Below, in pieces: positions 1 through 12,946 of a stretch of 64,000 bases of DNA. The notes below the pieces were generated by a model that searched no databases, was not told the origin of the DNA, and saw only the letters and a list, made by a program, of their open reading frames with translations. Each line of letters starts with the position of its first letter. Position 1 is the first letter of the stretch. Source of the stretch: Nipponacmea schrenckii (lineage: Eukaryota; Mollusca; Gastropoda; Lottiidae). The translations under genes and the position numbers were made by a program. The stretch is from positions 47,870,602 to 47,934,601 of the forward strand of contig JAUJPP010000003.1 in the NCBI GenBank assembly GCA_030562195.1, written 5' to 3'.

Positions 1-82
1 GATAAGATTATGAAAGAAACTGGTGCTTTTCATAAATTCTGAAATAATTCACTGTGCATTATAACTAGTCCAAAAAACATAC

Positions 83-3000
83 CAATTCTGCTCCAGCCTC
101 CAACAACACTTCAGCTACATCAGTATGACCATTTTCACAAGCATAAGTTAAAGCTGTATCACCTGTACCAGTTATAGTATGGACATTGGCACCTACAAGT
201 TTTCAGCACATGGTTAGGAAGTTAAAATATGAACTTTTTACAGTCCAGAATTCATTTCTCTTTGAAATAGTTGTACTCTTAGTAGGAAACATTCCAATAC
301 CACTTACAATATTGGAGACTAAGACTAAATCTCATTATTTTTAAGTCACTTTACACAGCAACTTCAATTAGAATTATAATATTTAGGTCTCTTACCACAT
401 TTAAGGAGATATTTCACAAGCTCCAGATGACCTTCTTGTGAAGCTTCCATTAAAGGTGTACTACAACCCAATTCAATATCAGCTCCTGCTTTGATAATAA
501 AGTCAGCTACCTCAAGAAAGCCACCACAACAGGCTAGAGTTAAAGCCGTTTCTTGAGTTTCTTCTGTCTGAGCATTGATATCAGCATCTAAAGAGAAAAC
601 AATGATAAACACAGATATAAAATATCTAATAAAGTTACAAATACATAGAACAATTATCAACAAAGAGATGCGACCCAAGCATGACAAAAACTGTCTCTCA
701 TATTCTTGAATTTTATAGTTGTACTCAATTAAACGTTTCACTATTTCTAGAAAGTTCTAACAGCTACCATAGACATTTATATTCATAAAATCATCAAAGG
801 TTCATTATATATGTATAAAACATTTTAAAGCTTACTCTGGGCAGTGTACTTAAGTTTTTAAGATGACTTACCATGTGTTAACAATAAGCCCACCATGTCC
901 TCATGTCCCTCTCTAGCTGCTTCCATTAATGGTGTATATCCCTCATCATTGACTTCCTCTATATTAGCTCCTCTATCTAATAATAAACATGCCAATTCAA
1001 CATGGCCACCACATGCAGCTAATGTTAAAGGTGATTCAAAACTATCTGCAGGCATGTTCACCTGAAAATTAAAACAGCATTAAATTCAATTCTAAAAATA
1101 TTTGAAAGGAAGCTTGTACATGTCATTCAATTAATCAAAGATGAATTCCATTATCAATTACATATTTTCTGTCCATATAACCAGAAGCCCAGTTATAACT
1201 CATCAGAACTGACTACAATAAGAAAAAAACAGCGAGAAAACTAACGGTATCAGTAGTCGCATATACTAGTCAGAAAGAGCAATATAATTTTTATATGTCT
1301 TGTGCCAGGTCTATAGTTATGTTAAGGCTTTAAGTCCCACAAAAAGAGTCGTCCTGGAATTTCGCTGTCCAATGTTTGTATCGTGTATAAAAAAGATGAA
1401 AGAACTTTGTCAGGTAACTGGCTCTAAAATTTGACCATGCTTAATCCTGTTATCTTAAGATGTGTTATGAACTTTTTTATCGTCAAAATGAAAATACTGG
1501 TGACAATGTACATACAGATTGTGATCAATCCAACATTGACAAATTTGATGGCATCGGCAGATCTAGTAGTAAATCATTGGAACAAGTTGAGTTAGTGAAA
1601 GACGAGGTATGCCATTTTGACGGACGACCTTCTCGTAATGACCAATGAATCTAAATTTAAACCAACCTTATGTTTTAAATTACCAGTATTTAATTTATTT
1701 TTACCTGAGCACCATTATCTAAAAGTAATCTAGCTACTTCAACATGACCATCCATAGATGCTTCCATTAGAGCTGTGTGCATTTCATCTGTTTTATGTTC
1801 TCTATCAGCACCAGCTTCCAATAGGTATTTTACCATATTCAAATGACCTTCAATAACAAATGTTGTTATGTTACATATTGTTGTATCTACTAATCAATAT
1901 CAAATCTAAACCATACTGCTCCTGAGAAAAATTGACCAATACCATGTACACATGACCTACCATAATTAGCAACAAAAGGTTTTACAAGAATCAAGCGTCT
2001 TGAAATAGCACAATTCAATACATACCTTTATAACAGGCCAAGGTTAGAGCACTTTCTTTAAATTCATTAGAATGTGTGTTAATACCAGCTCCATTCTGTA
2101 GTAAAGTTTTAGCAACTTCTACATGCCCTGCACTGGCAGCTTCCATTAAAGGAGTGTGCCCATTTTCATTATGTACTTCTACATTAGAGCGAGCTTTGAT
2201 TAATTCTCGAACAACTTCTACATAGCCACCACATGCAGCATAATGCAATGGGGTGTTTCCTGAAAAATACAATGGATATTTTTCAATTAATTTGCTTTAA
2301 AAAAAGGCCAGAACTGTAAAAACTCGTGTCATCAGTAAAATCAGCAAAGCTAAATATCAGGGCAATTTCCACATTTAAATATTTACATTATATAAAGCAA
2401 AACTGTTCTACCTGCAGAAGATTGAGCATTGACATCAGCATTATGAGCTATTAATAGACGAACAATATCTGCATGGCCACCACTAGCAGCTTCCATCAAT
2501 GGCGTACAATCTCCTTTAATACCACGATCTTCTACATTTGCTTTCATGGCTAACAAGACCTAAAATCAAACCCATGCGTACAAAATGCAGCTTCAGATTA
2601 CAGAGAAATTATGAAATGAATTGAGTTTTACACCCTTCTCTTCTGATAATAATAAAGATAGCTTGCCAGGCAAGGTAACATACACCCACTTCAGCAAACA
2701 GAATATTCCATGTTTTTTCATTTAATCAAGGGCAATAACTCATAAACCGACATCTGGAATCGCACCATTTTTTAACTTGTCCGGGATGTTATTAAGATGA
2801 ATACACATACCAAGTTTCAAACTACAGCTTCTATTGCGTACAAAAGTAAATTTTAACATTTTCTCATTTAATCAAGGGCAATAACTCATAAACAGACATC
2901 TGGCGAGATATTATCAAGATGAATACACATACCAAGTTTCATTCAAATTGGATAAAAACTACAGCTTCTATTACGTACACAAGGAAATATTAACCTTTAT

Positions 3001-6000
3001 TCATTTAATCAAGGGCCATAACTCATAAGCAGACATCTGGCAAGATATTATCAAGATGAATACACATACCAAGTTTCATTCATCGGATGATGCTTCTATT
3101 GCATATATCAGAAGAAAATTAATTCTTATATTTTCAGCTATTTCAGATAAAGAAATGATATTACTTCAGATAATATTTCAGAGACATCCATAATTAACGC
3201 ATCTAATTATCCTAACCTTAACTTGCACCTTGCTTTATCATAAATCTTTACTTTGTGACCTAGGCCAGTGCTTTTATGAGACTATGTTCTCATCACCATC
3301 TAACAAGTACATTTTAACGTTTTTTCATTTAATCAAGGGCCATAACTCATAAACAGACATCTGGAATCGTGCCATTTTCGAACTTGTCTGAGATATTATG
3401 AAGATGAATTCACATACTAAGTTTCATTCAAATGGGATGAAAACTACTGCTTCAATTGCGTACACAAGTAAATTTTAACGTTTTTTCATTTAATCAAGGG
3501 CCATAACTCATAAACTGACATCTGGAATCGTGCCATTTTCGAACTTGTCCGAGATATTATCAAGATGAATACACATACCAAGTTTCATTCAAATCGGATG
3601 AAAACTACAGCTTCTATTGCGTACACAAGTAAATTTTAACGTTTTTCCATCTAATTCAAGGCCATAACTCATAAACCAACATCTAGGATCGTGCCATTTT
3701 CGAACTTGTCCGAGATATTATCAACATGAATACACATACCCAGTTTCATTCAAAGCGAATAAAAACTACAGCTTCTATTGCTTACACAAGTAAATTTTAA
3801 TGTTTTTTCATTTAATCAAGGGCCATAACTCATAAACCAGCATCTGGAATTGTGCCATTTTCGAACTTGTCCGAGATAGTATCAAGATAAATACACATAC
3901 CAAGTTTCATTCAAATCGGATAAAAACTACAGCTTCTATTGCGTACACAAGTAAATTTTAACGTTTTTTTCATTTAATCAAGTGCAATAACTCATAAACC
4001 GACAACTGGAATCGTGCCATTTTCGAACTTGTCCAAGATATTATCAAGATGAATGCACATACCAAGTTTCATTCAAATCGGATAAAAACTCTGGCCTGTA
4101 TCGCGTACACAAGTAATTGTTGACAGACGGATGGACCGACGGACGGACAGGGGTGATAGCAATTAATACCTCCACATTTTCATGTGGGCTAAAAAAAGTC
4201 ATTTATAACCATCATAAACAATTTGATGAATCTATTTGGAAAAAAATGTGTAAAAAATGCCACATCCCATTCATCAACCCTTCAACAAACCTAGAACAAT
4301 AATTACATATTTCTCAAGGTTTCCTTTCTGCAGAGAGCAGTAAGTTACAAGTTTTAGATTTCATTTTTGCATACTTTAAAGCTCTATGGGTTGAAATTGC
4401 ATGGCAATAATGCTTAAAATAGTATAACAATTTTTTAAAATGCTGTATGACTCAAATTAAATAACATTGTTGAATTGTTTTTTCAAAGTTCAAATTCAAA
4501 GACAAATACAAAAGTAGTTCAGGTCATTTTAATCATAATGCAATTTTCTGTTCCTATTGACCCTTGATCTTTGATCTCTCAACTCTAAAAGAACAACAAA
4601 GAAAACCATGAAGTTTTCACAACACAATAATATTGAGCACTATTAACACGTTTCCAACTGTGATTCTCTCTCACTTAAACCATGTACATTTATTGCATTT
4701 TTTCAATAATGGCTTTCTTATATTCCTTTCTGATGATATCTTCAAAGTTATTTTTGAGGTGATCAATACTCGTATTAGTAATATATTTTATTCCTTTGAC
4801 ATTAAGTCTTAATTTTCAGTGTCTTGTGATAAGACAAAACCAATCGATAATATTCAAAGCTCATTTTGTTCTCAGAGCAGGTAAAATCTGTACTATGAAC
4901 TTAAACTGTTTCTGTTTGTAAACAAGAACCACATACATGACACCTCATACAATACAAGTTTGGATAATTGAACCACTGTCCCTCCCATCTATCTAAGGGG
5001 TGTTTAAAAATGAAGCTGCAACCGTTATGATTAAAGGAATAATTTACCTGTGCTAATTCATAATAGCCAGCAGAACAAGCTAATGATAACAAACTCTCTC
5101 CTTCGCCTTCACCATCAATAGGTTCAGGAAAACTAACACCTTCTAATTTACGCATACCGCTGGCATCAGGTTCCCCTGATTCTGTTATAGCTCTACTTCT
5201 GAAACAGATATTTTATTTATGATCAAAGTCTAGTACAAACTTCGTGTTATACCTTGAGGGCAATGTCCACTTGTCCTAACGCATGGAATGCAGCAACTGG
5301 ATTAAAATGTACAACAGCAAATACAGCCAACCAGAAAATAACATAAACATTATGGCGTAGTGTTTACAGACTTTATGTCAAGGACTCTATTTTCTGTGAT
5401 ATAAGAAAGGTTTCTATTGCAGTTAAAGAGATAATAGCTAAACACTCATCCTACATCTAATATTTGTGTTTAATATTGACTATTGGTTAAATAATTATGC
5501 ATCCCACACTGTGAATTTTCAAAAAGCGAGAATAAGATTTCGGATTTTTCAAAAAAATTAGCAAGTGACGATTTCATTCTGTTTGGGAATAAAAGCGTTT
5601 GGGAAATCAGCGCTTAAATTCTTACGGGAAATCTATATGTTAGAGTTACTTCCCTTTATAATTACAATTTGAAAATCGCTTAATGGATGTATTAAGCGTC
5701 TTATTATTAACTACTTGATTTTGTGGATTTATCAAATTATAGAGGGATTTTGATGTATAGTGATGATGCCAGGTAAGTCTACTGATGGATATATACTGTT
5801 ATTTGTCAAGTTCGAGTGAAATTAAAATTTTATGTTTCTTCTTACGGCTACTATGCCATTAAGGTACAGGGCTTTATATCTTGAGGAAGGTAGTTAACAT
5901 ACCCAGATGTCCTTATCCATGAAAAAATTAAAATTCAATCCTAAACAGACAACATAAAAGTTGATACAGCTCAATTTTACTTATATACTGTACTTTTTGG

Positions 6001-9000
6001 ATTTAAAATCAGCTAACTCAAAATAAAACCTACCGATCAGTATTTGTAGCCTGGACTTGATGTTCTGCTCTCATTCGATGTAAAGCTTGTGCAGCTTCAT
6101 CTAAAGCACTGCTAACAGAGGATGTCAATGTTCGTAAAACTTCAGGATCTGTTAAAGCTTTTCCATCCTTTGATGATAATTTACTTATACCTGAAATAAT
6201 GTCAACAGAATATTTGATAATTTAGATTTTGTTTCATTGTCAGATGATGCTTATGAATAAGTATATTGGGCATTTCAATTTCAAGGTCCAATGAAGTTTT
6301 CAAATAGAGAAATATTGATGTATAAGCTCAAAGATTACAATAAAAAGTCAATAACCTGTATCTCTCAATTAGTTATTTGGTACTGACATTATATCCAGGA
6401 CAATACATATATACTGAAATTTTTACATCCGAAGACAACAGCTAGAAATAAAAATCTTACCTGCAGCTTCTAACAGGGCTTCTAATCTGGCATGTGTTTC
6501 AGGATCAACAGCTTGAATAGTTTCTGGGTCTCCTGTTTCTGCAGGTAAAAGAAATTGAGACGGTTCCAAGATTTGGTCTTCATCAAGTTCACCAGATTCA
6601 TCCAGAATGAAAGAATCAACCTGAAATTCAAATTTCATAAAATATTAAAATAACACTGAAAAACTAAAAAGTTTAATTTAGATATCCAAATGGGACCTCT
6701 GAAATTTTGTATCAATAATTTCAGCCTTTACTACTATCAAGCTATTAGCTCACAAGATAATTCTTGCAAAGTGGGGTTCATAGCACAGCGCATAGAGCGT
6801 TATTTCTTAACGTCATTTGCTTGGATACGTTGAAAATGTCGGACGTGGGTTCTAATCCCTATTGGTGTGTGAAAGTTCAATGACCTTGAATAGGTCATCT
6901 CACTCACAATTCCAGTCCACCAAGCTGTAAATTGGTATGGATATCCGGTAAAGATCAATGCCAAGAGGTTTGGCCAAGGATCAGCTGGTGGAAAGGATCC
7001 CTGTCACGGTTGACTTGTGAACCTAAGTTGTTATCCTTGTAAACTATAGTTCTTTCTTTCTTTCTTTTCTTAAAATGAGTTATTAATTTAAATAAAAAAC
7101 ATTTGGGGTTCATTAAAAGATTGAAAAAGATTTTAGATTAGAAGAAGATTAGGCAAGAATCAGAATAGGTCTACATGTATTCAAAATAAAAAAAGATTTT
7201 CAAATAAGACTGCTGAAATACCAACTATACTATGTAGTTTATAACAACAAAAGAAGCTTTGAAAGGAAAAATGCTTGCATTCAATATCCCATAATTCATC
7301 TTTTTTATATGTTCCAGTATCTAGAAGAATGCATCCATGTTTACTCACATGGATAACCTTTTTTCAAAATGAAAACACACTAATGTTTAGGTTGCCTGAC
7401 TAGGCCTAAAAATTAGTCAAAATCCAGGAGAATCCAGATTGACTCTTGTTGTCGATGCAATAATAGAACTTGGTGTGCGATATTCGGATGCATTTGATGT
7501 CATCAGAAACTTATTATGCTATTTATCAGAGTTGATATATTTTACAATATACAAAATAAATGTTATTATATGCCTACACATAATTATGAAAGTATATTGT
7601 AATTGTCCCAAGTCTGTCAGTGTGTTTAACTCATATTTAAATCATACTACAATTCTTCAAGCATTCTTTTGGTCATTATTTCAGAATCATTATGAAGATT
7701 GAATTTGGTAATGTTCAAATTATATTCTTGAGAGATATAACATAAAATTATCTGAATGAACAACCTTCCATATAGTATAGAGTGAGCACAAGCTACATGT
7801 GATATTACATTTAAATCTGATATTGAGTTTATTTTTACAGTTCATTTAGCTGAATATCAAACTGCTGGTTGATGTATTCACTTGCGAGACTTGTCATAAG
7901 CCTTATATTAATATTTATATTAATATTATTAATAGATAATGAAATGATGAGATGATGTAGAAATATAATAATGTAACCTCGAATTGCTGGTGCCTCAATA
8001 ACTATTTCCTTTCGAACCTTGTTCATAAGTCTACAATAACATTGTAGCTGTTACTATATATATTTCCATAAACCAGGCTTGGTCATCCAGGCTAAAAAAT
8101 ATTACTGACTCATGAAGGCCAGATCATTTTACCTTGTCGATTGGGATCCAACTACCTGTCTTTCGTGAAGTGAAAATGGTAAGTGAATAGTGAAAATGTG
8201 TTATTTCAGATGTTTTTATTTCACTTGGGCGATTGGGTTTAATCTAAGAGGGTCTTGCTGAGAATGAGATTCAGAGACTCGCATGAATTTTTAGGTATCC
8301 TAACACAAACATTAGCTCGTGTTTATCAACATTTAGTTCACACTATCAATGCAATACAAGATTCAGTTTTTAGAGGAGACTGAGCAAAGATATGTTTAGT
8401 TACTCCAGACATGACATCAGCTCTTGCAAGTAAAAACAATATTAACGGTACTGCACGAAAACCAAGAAATGACAACCTAAACTAATAATCAAAAGGTTAT
8501 GAACTCATAGGTAAATATTGATTCAAATTCCATAAACCTTAATGCCGAGAGAAATAAGTTTATAATTCAAAAGACATTCAAAAGACAATCAAAAGCATTC
8601 AGTTTGCAGATTTAAAAAGTGTCAAGTCCAAGAGAGATGCAAAATGACAATTAACATGGAGCACTATAGTAAAGTAAAATATGTGACATAATTATGATCA
8701 AAACACCAAATATTTCATTAGCTTATTAATGAAATAATTTTATGTAACCTTAGCATGACCTTTGACCTTTTCATTTCCTGGATTTTTCATGAAGATGTGA
8801 CCGCTCTAAATCAAAATGTGTGTACAATATATATTTCCAAAATGTTAACAGCTAATGAAAATAGTACACAGATTTTGCATGAAACAAATCTATGATCCTC
8901 ATTTGAAAATGGTCCACACCACACCAATGGCAATGTGAAGACTTTGTTGTGTCTCATTTCATTTCCAATTCCATCACAACACTGAAACAAAACTGAAAGC

Positions 9001-9262
9001 ATGCAATTCACAACCAGCCATGTAACAACCCATTCAAAATATACCTTCCATTATAAAGAGAGAGACTAACAATAAATACCTCTGAGGCTTCGTCTTCATC
9101 ACTGGACGTGTCTGCAACAAACACTGCTGACGGGGAATTCGACATATTTTCTGAGTTTTCATTCGTGAGCACGAGTGGTGGTGTCTGGCTGCTTTCGTCA
9201 ATTTCAACTCGTCTGACATCTTGCGTTTCATTTCTTTTCGTTTGAACAGCATTCTGCATCAT
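83..9262 (-). CDS. ANKHD1: ANKHD1/ANKRD17 (mask) orthologue, N-terminal part, ten exons
   Basis: Large ankyrin-repeat, KH-domain scaffold protein; the family (Drosophila mask) acts in receptor tyrosine kinase and Hippo/Yorkie signalling and binds RNA through a C-terminal KH domain that lies outside the window. Coding exons on the minus strand: 9262-9080, 6620-6461, 6190-6034, 5198-5048, 2559-2412, 2259-2026, 1847-1705, 1061-872, 587-396, 192-83. All have AG/GT borders and keep phase, giving 556 codons so far. Residues 1-60 are acidic and low-complexity, ending DEDEASE. A conserved segment with VDPETHARLEALLEAAG follows, then ankyrin repeats from about residue 190. Eleven repeats are visible, with TPLMEAA and LTLAC motifs almost identical to vertebrate ANKHD1. 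The start is ATG 9262, or the next codon. Intron 4 holds a pearl-like repeat. ANKHD1 and ANKRD17 arose by vertebrate duplication, so one invertebrate gene stands for both. Family assignment is certain; exact start is likely. Confidence 0.95.
2656..4190 (+). repeat. Pearl-like element with about eight tandem core units (ANKHD1 intron 4)
   Basis: The element has a head with a short palindrome (CTTGCCAGGCAAG, then TACACCCAC) at about 2660-2690. About eight core units of 140-163 bp follow, each with an AAGGGCCATAACTCAT block, a CGAACTTGTCCGAGATATT block and a CAAGTTTCATTCAAATC block. The tail (about 4120-4190) has TTGACAGACGG repeats, GGACAGGGGTGA and a hairpin of CCACAT/ATGTGG. Non-repeat sequence interrupts the array near 3120-3300. 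The head, tandem core and tail recur at 24225-24840 and 49420-49960. This matches the architecture described for non-autonomous pearl elements of bivalves. No coding capacity. Confidence 0.75.
5423..5862. mobile_element. Decayed TTAA-target MITE, subfamily A (ANKHD1 intron)
   Basis: A 440-bp element bounded by TTAA at both ends. Diverged terminal inverted repeats start TTAAAGAGATAATAG on the left and, reversed, TTAATGGCATAGTAG on the right. The interior matches the copies at 36101-36556 and 55200-55667, including the GAGGGATTTTGATGTATAG block and an AAATCGCTTAATGG...ATTAAGCG inverted pair. It is the most diverged of the three, so probably the oldest. Confidence 0.75.
6770..7066 (+). repeat. 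tRNA-derived SINE candidate in ANKHD1 intron 1
   Basis: GGGTTCTAATCCC (about 6847) resembles a tRNA B box, and AGCGCATAGAGCG about 60 bases upstream sits where an A box would. The body continues for about 200 bases and ends in a CTTT-rich tail (7050-7066), as expected for a retroposed SINE. No tRNA fold is possible over the full length. Confidence 0.5.
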
Positions 9263-10279
9263 TTTGCTTTTCTTAAAGAGTTACATAGACTAAGTCTTTT
9301 GTTATTATGTACATACAGATGGTAATTACTTTATAATTCGATCATGCTACTTGCTTCGTTCAGCCGCCATTTTATTTTTAGTTACCCGGATGATTATGTG
9401 ATCTGCGCAGAAGCAGACACGGGGCACCATATTCGCTCTTTTTCTTATGATCCCTGAATGGATTTGTTTTGTTTATTTTAAATAACATATTATAGTGGTT
9501 GCATATTTCAGACCAAAATATGCGCTTATGTAATTGAACTCATTCCTTTTTTACTTCACAGAAGTTACTAACAGATTATCAGTTATGGAAAATAAATTAC
9601 ATGCGCAACTTTTTATCAATATTGTAATTAAAGGGGGGCAACTCTATTTAAAAGCCACGTTGAGCGCACCTGTTGAAAGTTTGAGAAAATATTCGTGGGT
9701 GGGGCGATTATTCTTTGTTATCAAAATACATCAATTTCCTTTCAATGTTTGATGTTGATATTAGTGCTAGTGCGATATATCGCAATACGACAAGCTACAT
9801 AGGCGTATCGTATCGCGAACGTGTATCGATCTTGACTATAGCCCTACCTCTCATTCAATAAAAAAAAAGTGGAATCTTTCTCACTGACTTGAAGAAGTAT
9901 ATTGAAACTTAGAAGATTAAATGTTAATTTCTAAACTTCAAATCATATCTTGACTCGTATCGTGTCGTGACCTTTATTTCGCATCGCAATTTGCACTACC
10001 CAGCGCCATTAAGCCTAATAATAGCCTATAATTAATTAAAGGACTGAAAATAATTTCAGTTTACTGCAGTCGAATAGGGTTTTAGCATTATAAATGCATA
10101 AGGTTTCGGAAAAAAGCCGATGCTTCTGCTAATCCATCACCTTAATATAACCAAGTAATAATTCATTTATAAGAGTATTTTAGTATATACCATTTTTAAT
10201 TTTAAAAAAGAGCATTAATTATAAGGATTTCCAGACCATGAGCTCCAAGCTCAACTCCTACAAGCACACCGAAGCCATA
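9263..10279. other. Intergenic sequence upstream of ANKHD1
   Basis: The promoter and 5' untranslated region of ANKHD1 should lie in the first 200 bases. Around 9760-9990 there are many CGTATCG/CGTATCGTGTCG words, which look like a degenerate short repeat. No gene is recognised; the short plus-strand open frame at 9534-9752 has no family features. Confidence 0.5.
9363..9373 (-). promoter_or_regulatory. YY1-like motif upstream of ANKHD1
   Basis: On the minus strand the sequence reads AAAATGGCGGC, matching the YY1 core (AANATGGCGGC), about 100 bases upstream of the ANKHD1 start codon and on the gene's strand. YY1 sites in animals often lie at or just downstream of transcription starts. The motif is seen; its use is inferred. 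Confidence 0.45.
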
Positions 10280-10530
10280 GATACAATAAATGAAGACAAC
10301 ATACATAAGTATAGGGTATACGTAGACATACAAAATACACTCCTAGAGTACATTTATAGATGCAAGGAACACCACTAGGGTAGGCTACACTTACACTAGA
10401 TACACACTAGATTACATATACGTATACAAGATAACCAGTAACCACTAGAGTTTATGTACACAAGATACGCCACTAGCGTATACAGGATACAGCACAAGAC
10501 TAAACGTTTACAAGATACACCACTATCCCA
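10280..10530 (+). repeat. Degenerate minisatellite
   Basis: Variants of ACAAGATACACCACTAG and TATACAAGATAC recur irregularly every 30-40 bases, diverged by substitutions and small indels. It abuts the start of the GTCGG-rich array at about 10533. Confidence 0.55.
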
Positions 10531-10532
10531 GC

Positions 10533-11430
10533 AAACATCGCAACGTCGGGCCGACATTGGCTCAGTCTCGCCACGTCGGCTCCGGTTTACTATCTCACCC
10601 CGACATCGGCCCGACGTCGGATATATATGAACTAATTGATATCGGTTTAGACGATGTCGACCCTATGCTGGGCCTCTTTTAGATATCGATGATCTATCAA
10701 ATCCTGTGGGCAAAAATCTTGCCGACGTCGGGTCGTTAGCGGTTCACAACGGCCACCCGATATGCAGATTTCTTATTCATTAAAAATGGGATTTTTTGGG
10801 AAAACGACATCTGAGCGATGTCGGCGTTGCGTTTTGGATAGATGAACGATTTGGCGATATAAGGCCTATGTCGGGCCTATTTCAGATATCGATGATCTAT
10901 CTAGCAATATGGGGCTGAAATCTCGCCGACGTCGGGTCGTAAGCGGTTCACTACTGTCAACCAATATGCACATTTCTATATTAACTGACGTGAAAACGAC
11001 ATCTGGGCGATATTGGCGTTGCGTGTTGGATAGATCATCGATTTGACGATATACGGCCTACGTTGGGCCTATTTTAGATATCGATGATCTATCTAGCAAT
11101 ATGGGGCCGTAATCTCGCCGACGTCGGGTCGTTAGCGGTTCAGGCACATTCCTATAATAACTGACGTTAAAACGATATCTGGGTGATATTGGCGTTGCGT
11201 ATTAGATAAATGAAAGATTTGGCGATATAAGGCCGATGTAGGGCCTATTTCAGCTTCGATGATCTACCTTGCAATATTGGGCCGAAATCCTGCCGACGTC
11301 GGGTCGTTAGCGGATATGATTGCCACTTGATATACACATTTATATCCTAACTGATGTGAAAACGACGTCTGGGCGATATCGACGTTACGTTTTGGATAGA
11401 TAAACGATTTGGCGATATAAGGCCTATTCA
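10533..11430 (+). repeat. GTCGG-rich tandem array, units of about 175-205 bp
   Basis: Opens with CCCAGCAAACATCGCAACGT and a cluster of CGGCCCGACGTCGG-type self-complementary words. At least four longer units follow, each with GCCGACGTCGGGTCG (at 10721, 10925, 11117 and 11292), a GATATCGATGATCTA block and an ACGATTTGGCGATATAAGGCC block. Spacing shortens along the array (204, 192, 175). A related fragment lies at about 13060-13125. Element class not identified. Confidence 0.7.
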
Positions 11431-11755
11431 CCGCAAGAAATGAAAAGGGATTAAATCTACATCATGCTTTATAGTTCCTAAAGGTATGTTTATTTATATA
11501 GTAGTAAGATTAATTTGTAAAATTTTAAACTATGCGACACAATCATTAAGTTTTACCCACGTCCCTCTGTAATATGTATGTACATAATTATGTACCAAAA
11601 TTGATTCTCATTCTGGCACTTTGGTTTGTGTCAATCTTGTGTTATAAAACCACAATGTTTATTACACGAAAAACAAACCAAGTTTTAATTTTTTTAATAT
11701 TGTACATTTAAAAGAGATGAGTAGGCCTACTTTACGTCACATTTTTTCTTTTTAG

Positions 11756-12088
11756 AATGTGCAGAGAATTGGTTCACTTCCCAAGAAACATTTGGAAACA
11801 GAGGAAGAAGAAGCTCCTTATTTAGTGGTGTTCTCGGATCAAAAGCATAATACATTATGTGTATTTGTTATTGGAGACGGAAAGATGATAATGGGACAAG
11901 CATTAAATGTGTTGGACTCCTTAGTTTTACTTTTAGCTGTTTATTATGTTTATTATTTGGATTATCCCGAAATTATTAGCTGTATGAGTAAACGTATTGT
12001 GCCTGTGTTCCATTATGGACATTGTCAAAATTGTGTTGTGTTCCGGTTTATAGTCAATTTAAATTTGTCCATTAAAGACGACATATAA
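11756..12088 (+). CDS. Exon-like ORF beside the GTCGG array, repeat-associated protein fragment
   Basis: An open frame of about 110 codons follows a good acceptor (pyrimidine run, TTTTTAG at 11755) and ends at TAA 12088. It looks like a terminal coding exon and has no credible start codon. The protein has an acidic stretch (ETEEEEAPYLVVF), a hydrophobic segment and the pattern LLLAVYYVYYLDYP. From memory, similar C-terminal patterns (LLFG-IYALN-YP type) occur in repeat-associated uncharacterised proteins of fish and invertebrates; this could not be checked. No upstream exon was found, so it is probably an orphan exon of a mobile element or a pseudogene. Confidence 0.35.
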   Translation, partial: NVQRIGSLPKKHLETEEEEAPYLVVFSDQKHNTLCVFVIGDGKMIMGQALNVLDSLVLLLAVYYVYYLDYPEIISCMSKRIVPVFHYGHCQNCVVFRFIVNLNLSIKDDI

Positions 12089-12194
12089 TGCAAAATTGAT
12101 TTATTACCTTATAAAGAAACCAATACAAACGGTTACGTCCTTGGCTGCTTTGTTCAATTATTGATTTGTCAATGCATATTTTAATTTATGAGGT

Positions 12195-12946
12195 CCGATG
12201 TGTCATGCATCTTCAGAAATAAATCCTTTTTAACATTAGTTAGAGGGGGGGAAACTACTATCTCGTAGTTCCGGGAAAGCACGGGCCTAGGAATCAGACC
12301 TAATTTTTATTTCCTCGCACCGATCGGGATTCGAACCCACGGCACCTAGTCGCCTAGCAGACGACAGTCCAACTCGCTAACCACTGAGCCATTCACCACC
12401 CTAAAAAAGTGGTTTCAGAACTCAGTTTTAACGAGAAGTACTGTCGCCTACACGATTCAAAAGAATGTTCTCTTACACCCGCTCGGGGAGACAGCCATAT
12501 ATCCTGGCACTGTCCGATTTAGATAGAGGGGGGGGGGGAACTACTATCTCGTAGTTCCGGGAAAGCACGGGCCTAGGAATCAGACCTAATTTTTATTTCC
12601 TCGCACCGATCGGGATTCGAACCCACATAGTCGCCTAGCAGACGACAGTCCAACTCGCTAACCACTGAGCCATTCACCACCCTAAAAAAAGTGGTTTCAG
12701 AATTCAGTTTTAACGAGAAGTACTGTCGCCTACACGATTCAAATGTATGTTCTCTTACACCCGCTCGGGGAGACAGCCATATATCCTAGCACTGGCAGAT
12801 TTAGATAGAGGGGGGGAAACTACTATCTCGTAGTTCCGGGAAAGCACGGGCCTAGGAATCAGACCTAATTTTTATTTCCTCGCACCGATCGGGATTCGAA
12901 CCGATGTGTCATGCATCTTCAGAAATAAATCTTTTTTAACATTAGT
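12195..12946 (-). repeat. Tandem tRNA-derived SINE array flanked by a 46-bp direct repeat
   Basis: Units begin at 12241, 12534 and 12806 (periods 293 and 272); the third stops at 12900. On the minus strand units 1 and 2 read like the 5' part of a tRNA, with A box TGGCTCAGTGGTTAG and B box GGTTCGAATCCCG, followed by a non-tRNA body. Unit 3 keeps only the B-box side. The acceptor arms cannot pair, so these are SINE copies rather than tRNA genes. The array sits between two copies of a 46-bp sequence (12195-12240 and 12901-12946) with one mismatch. Confidence 0.75.

Noticed and set aside
1460..1648. Plus-strand ORF in an ANKHD1 intron
   Set aside because: Short, antisense to the gene, no recognisable domain and no splice context.
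2656..4190. CRISPR-like array of repeats
   Set aside because: Units are about 150 bases without short repeats and unique spacers, and the sequence is in an animal intron; it is a pearl-like tandem core.
9008..9262. Extension of ANKHD1 exon 1 through to 9008
   Set aside because: A donor after DEDEASE at 9080 joins in phase to the conserved VDSFILD exon, as in vertebrate orthologues; sequence past it is intron.
12300..12401. tRNA gene on the minus strand
   Set aside because: A and B boxes are good, but acceptor arms do not pair, and the same sequence recurs in tandem with a long non-tRNA body, so it is a SINE.
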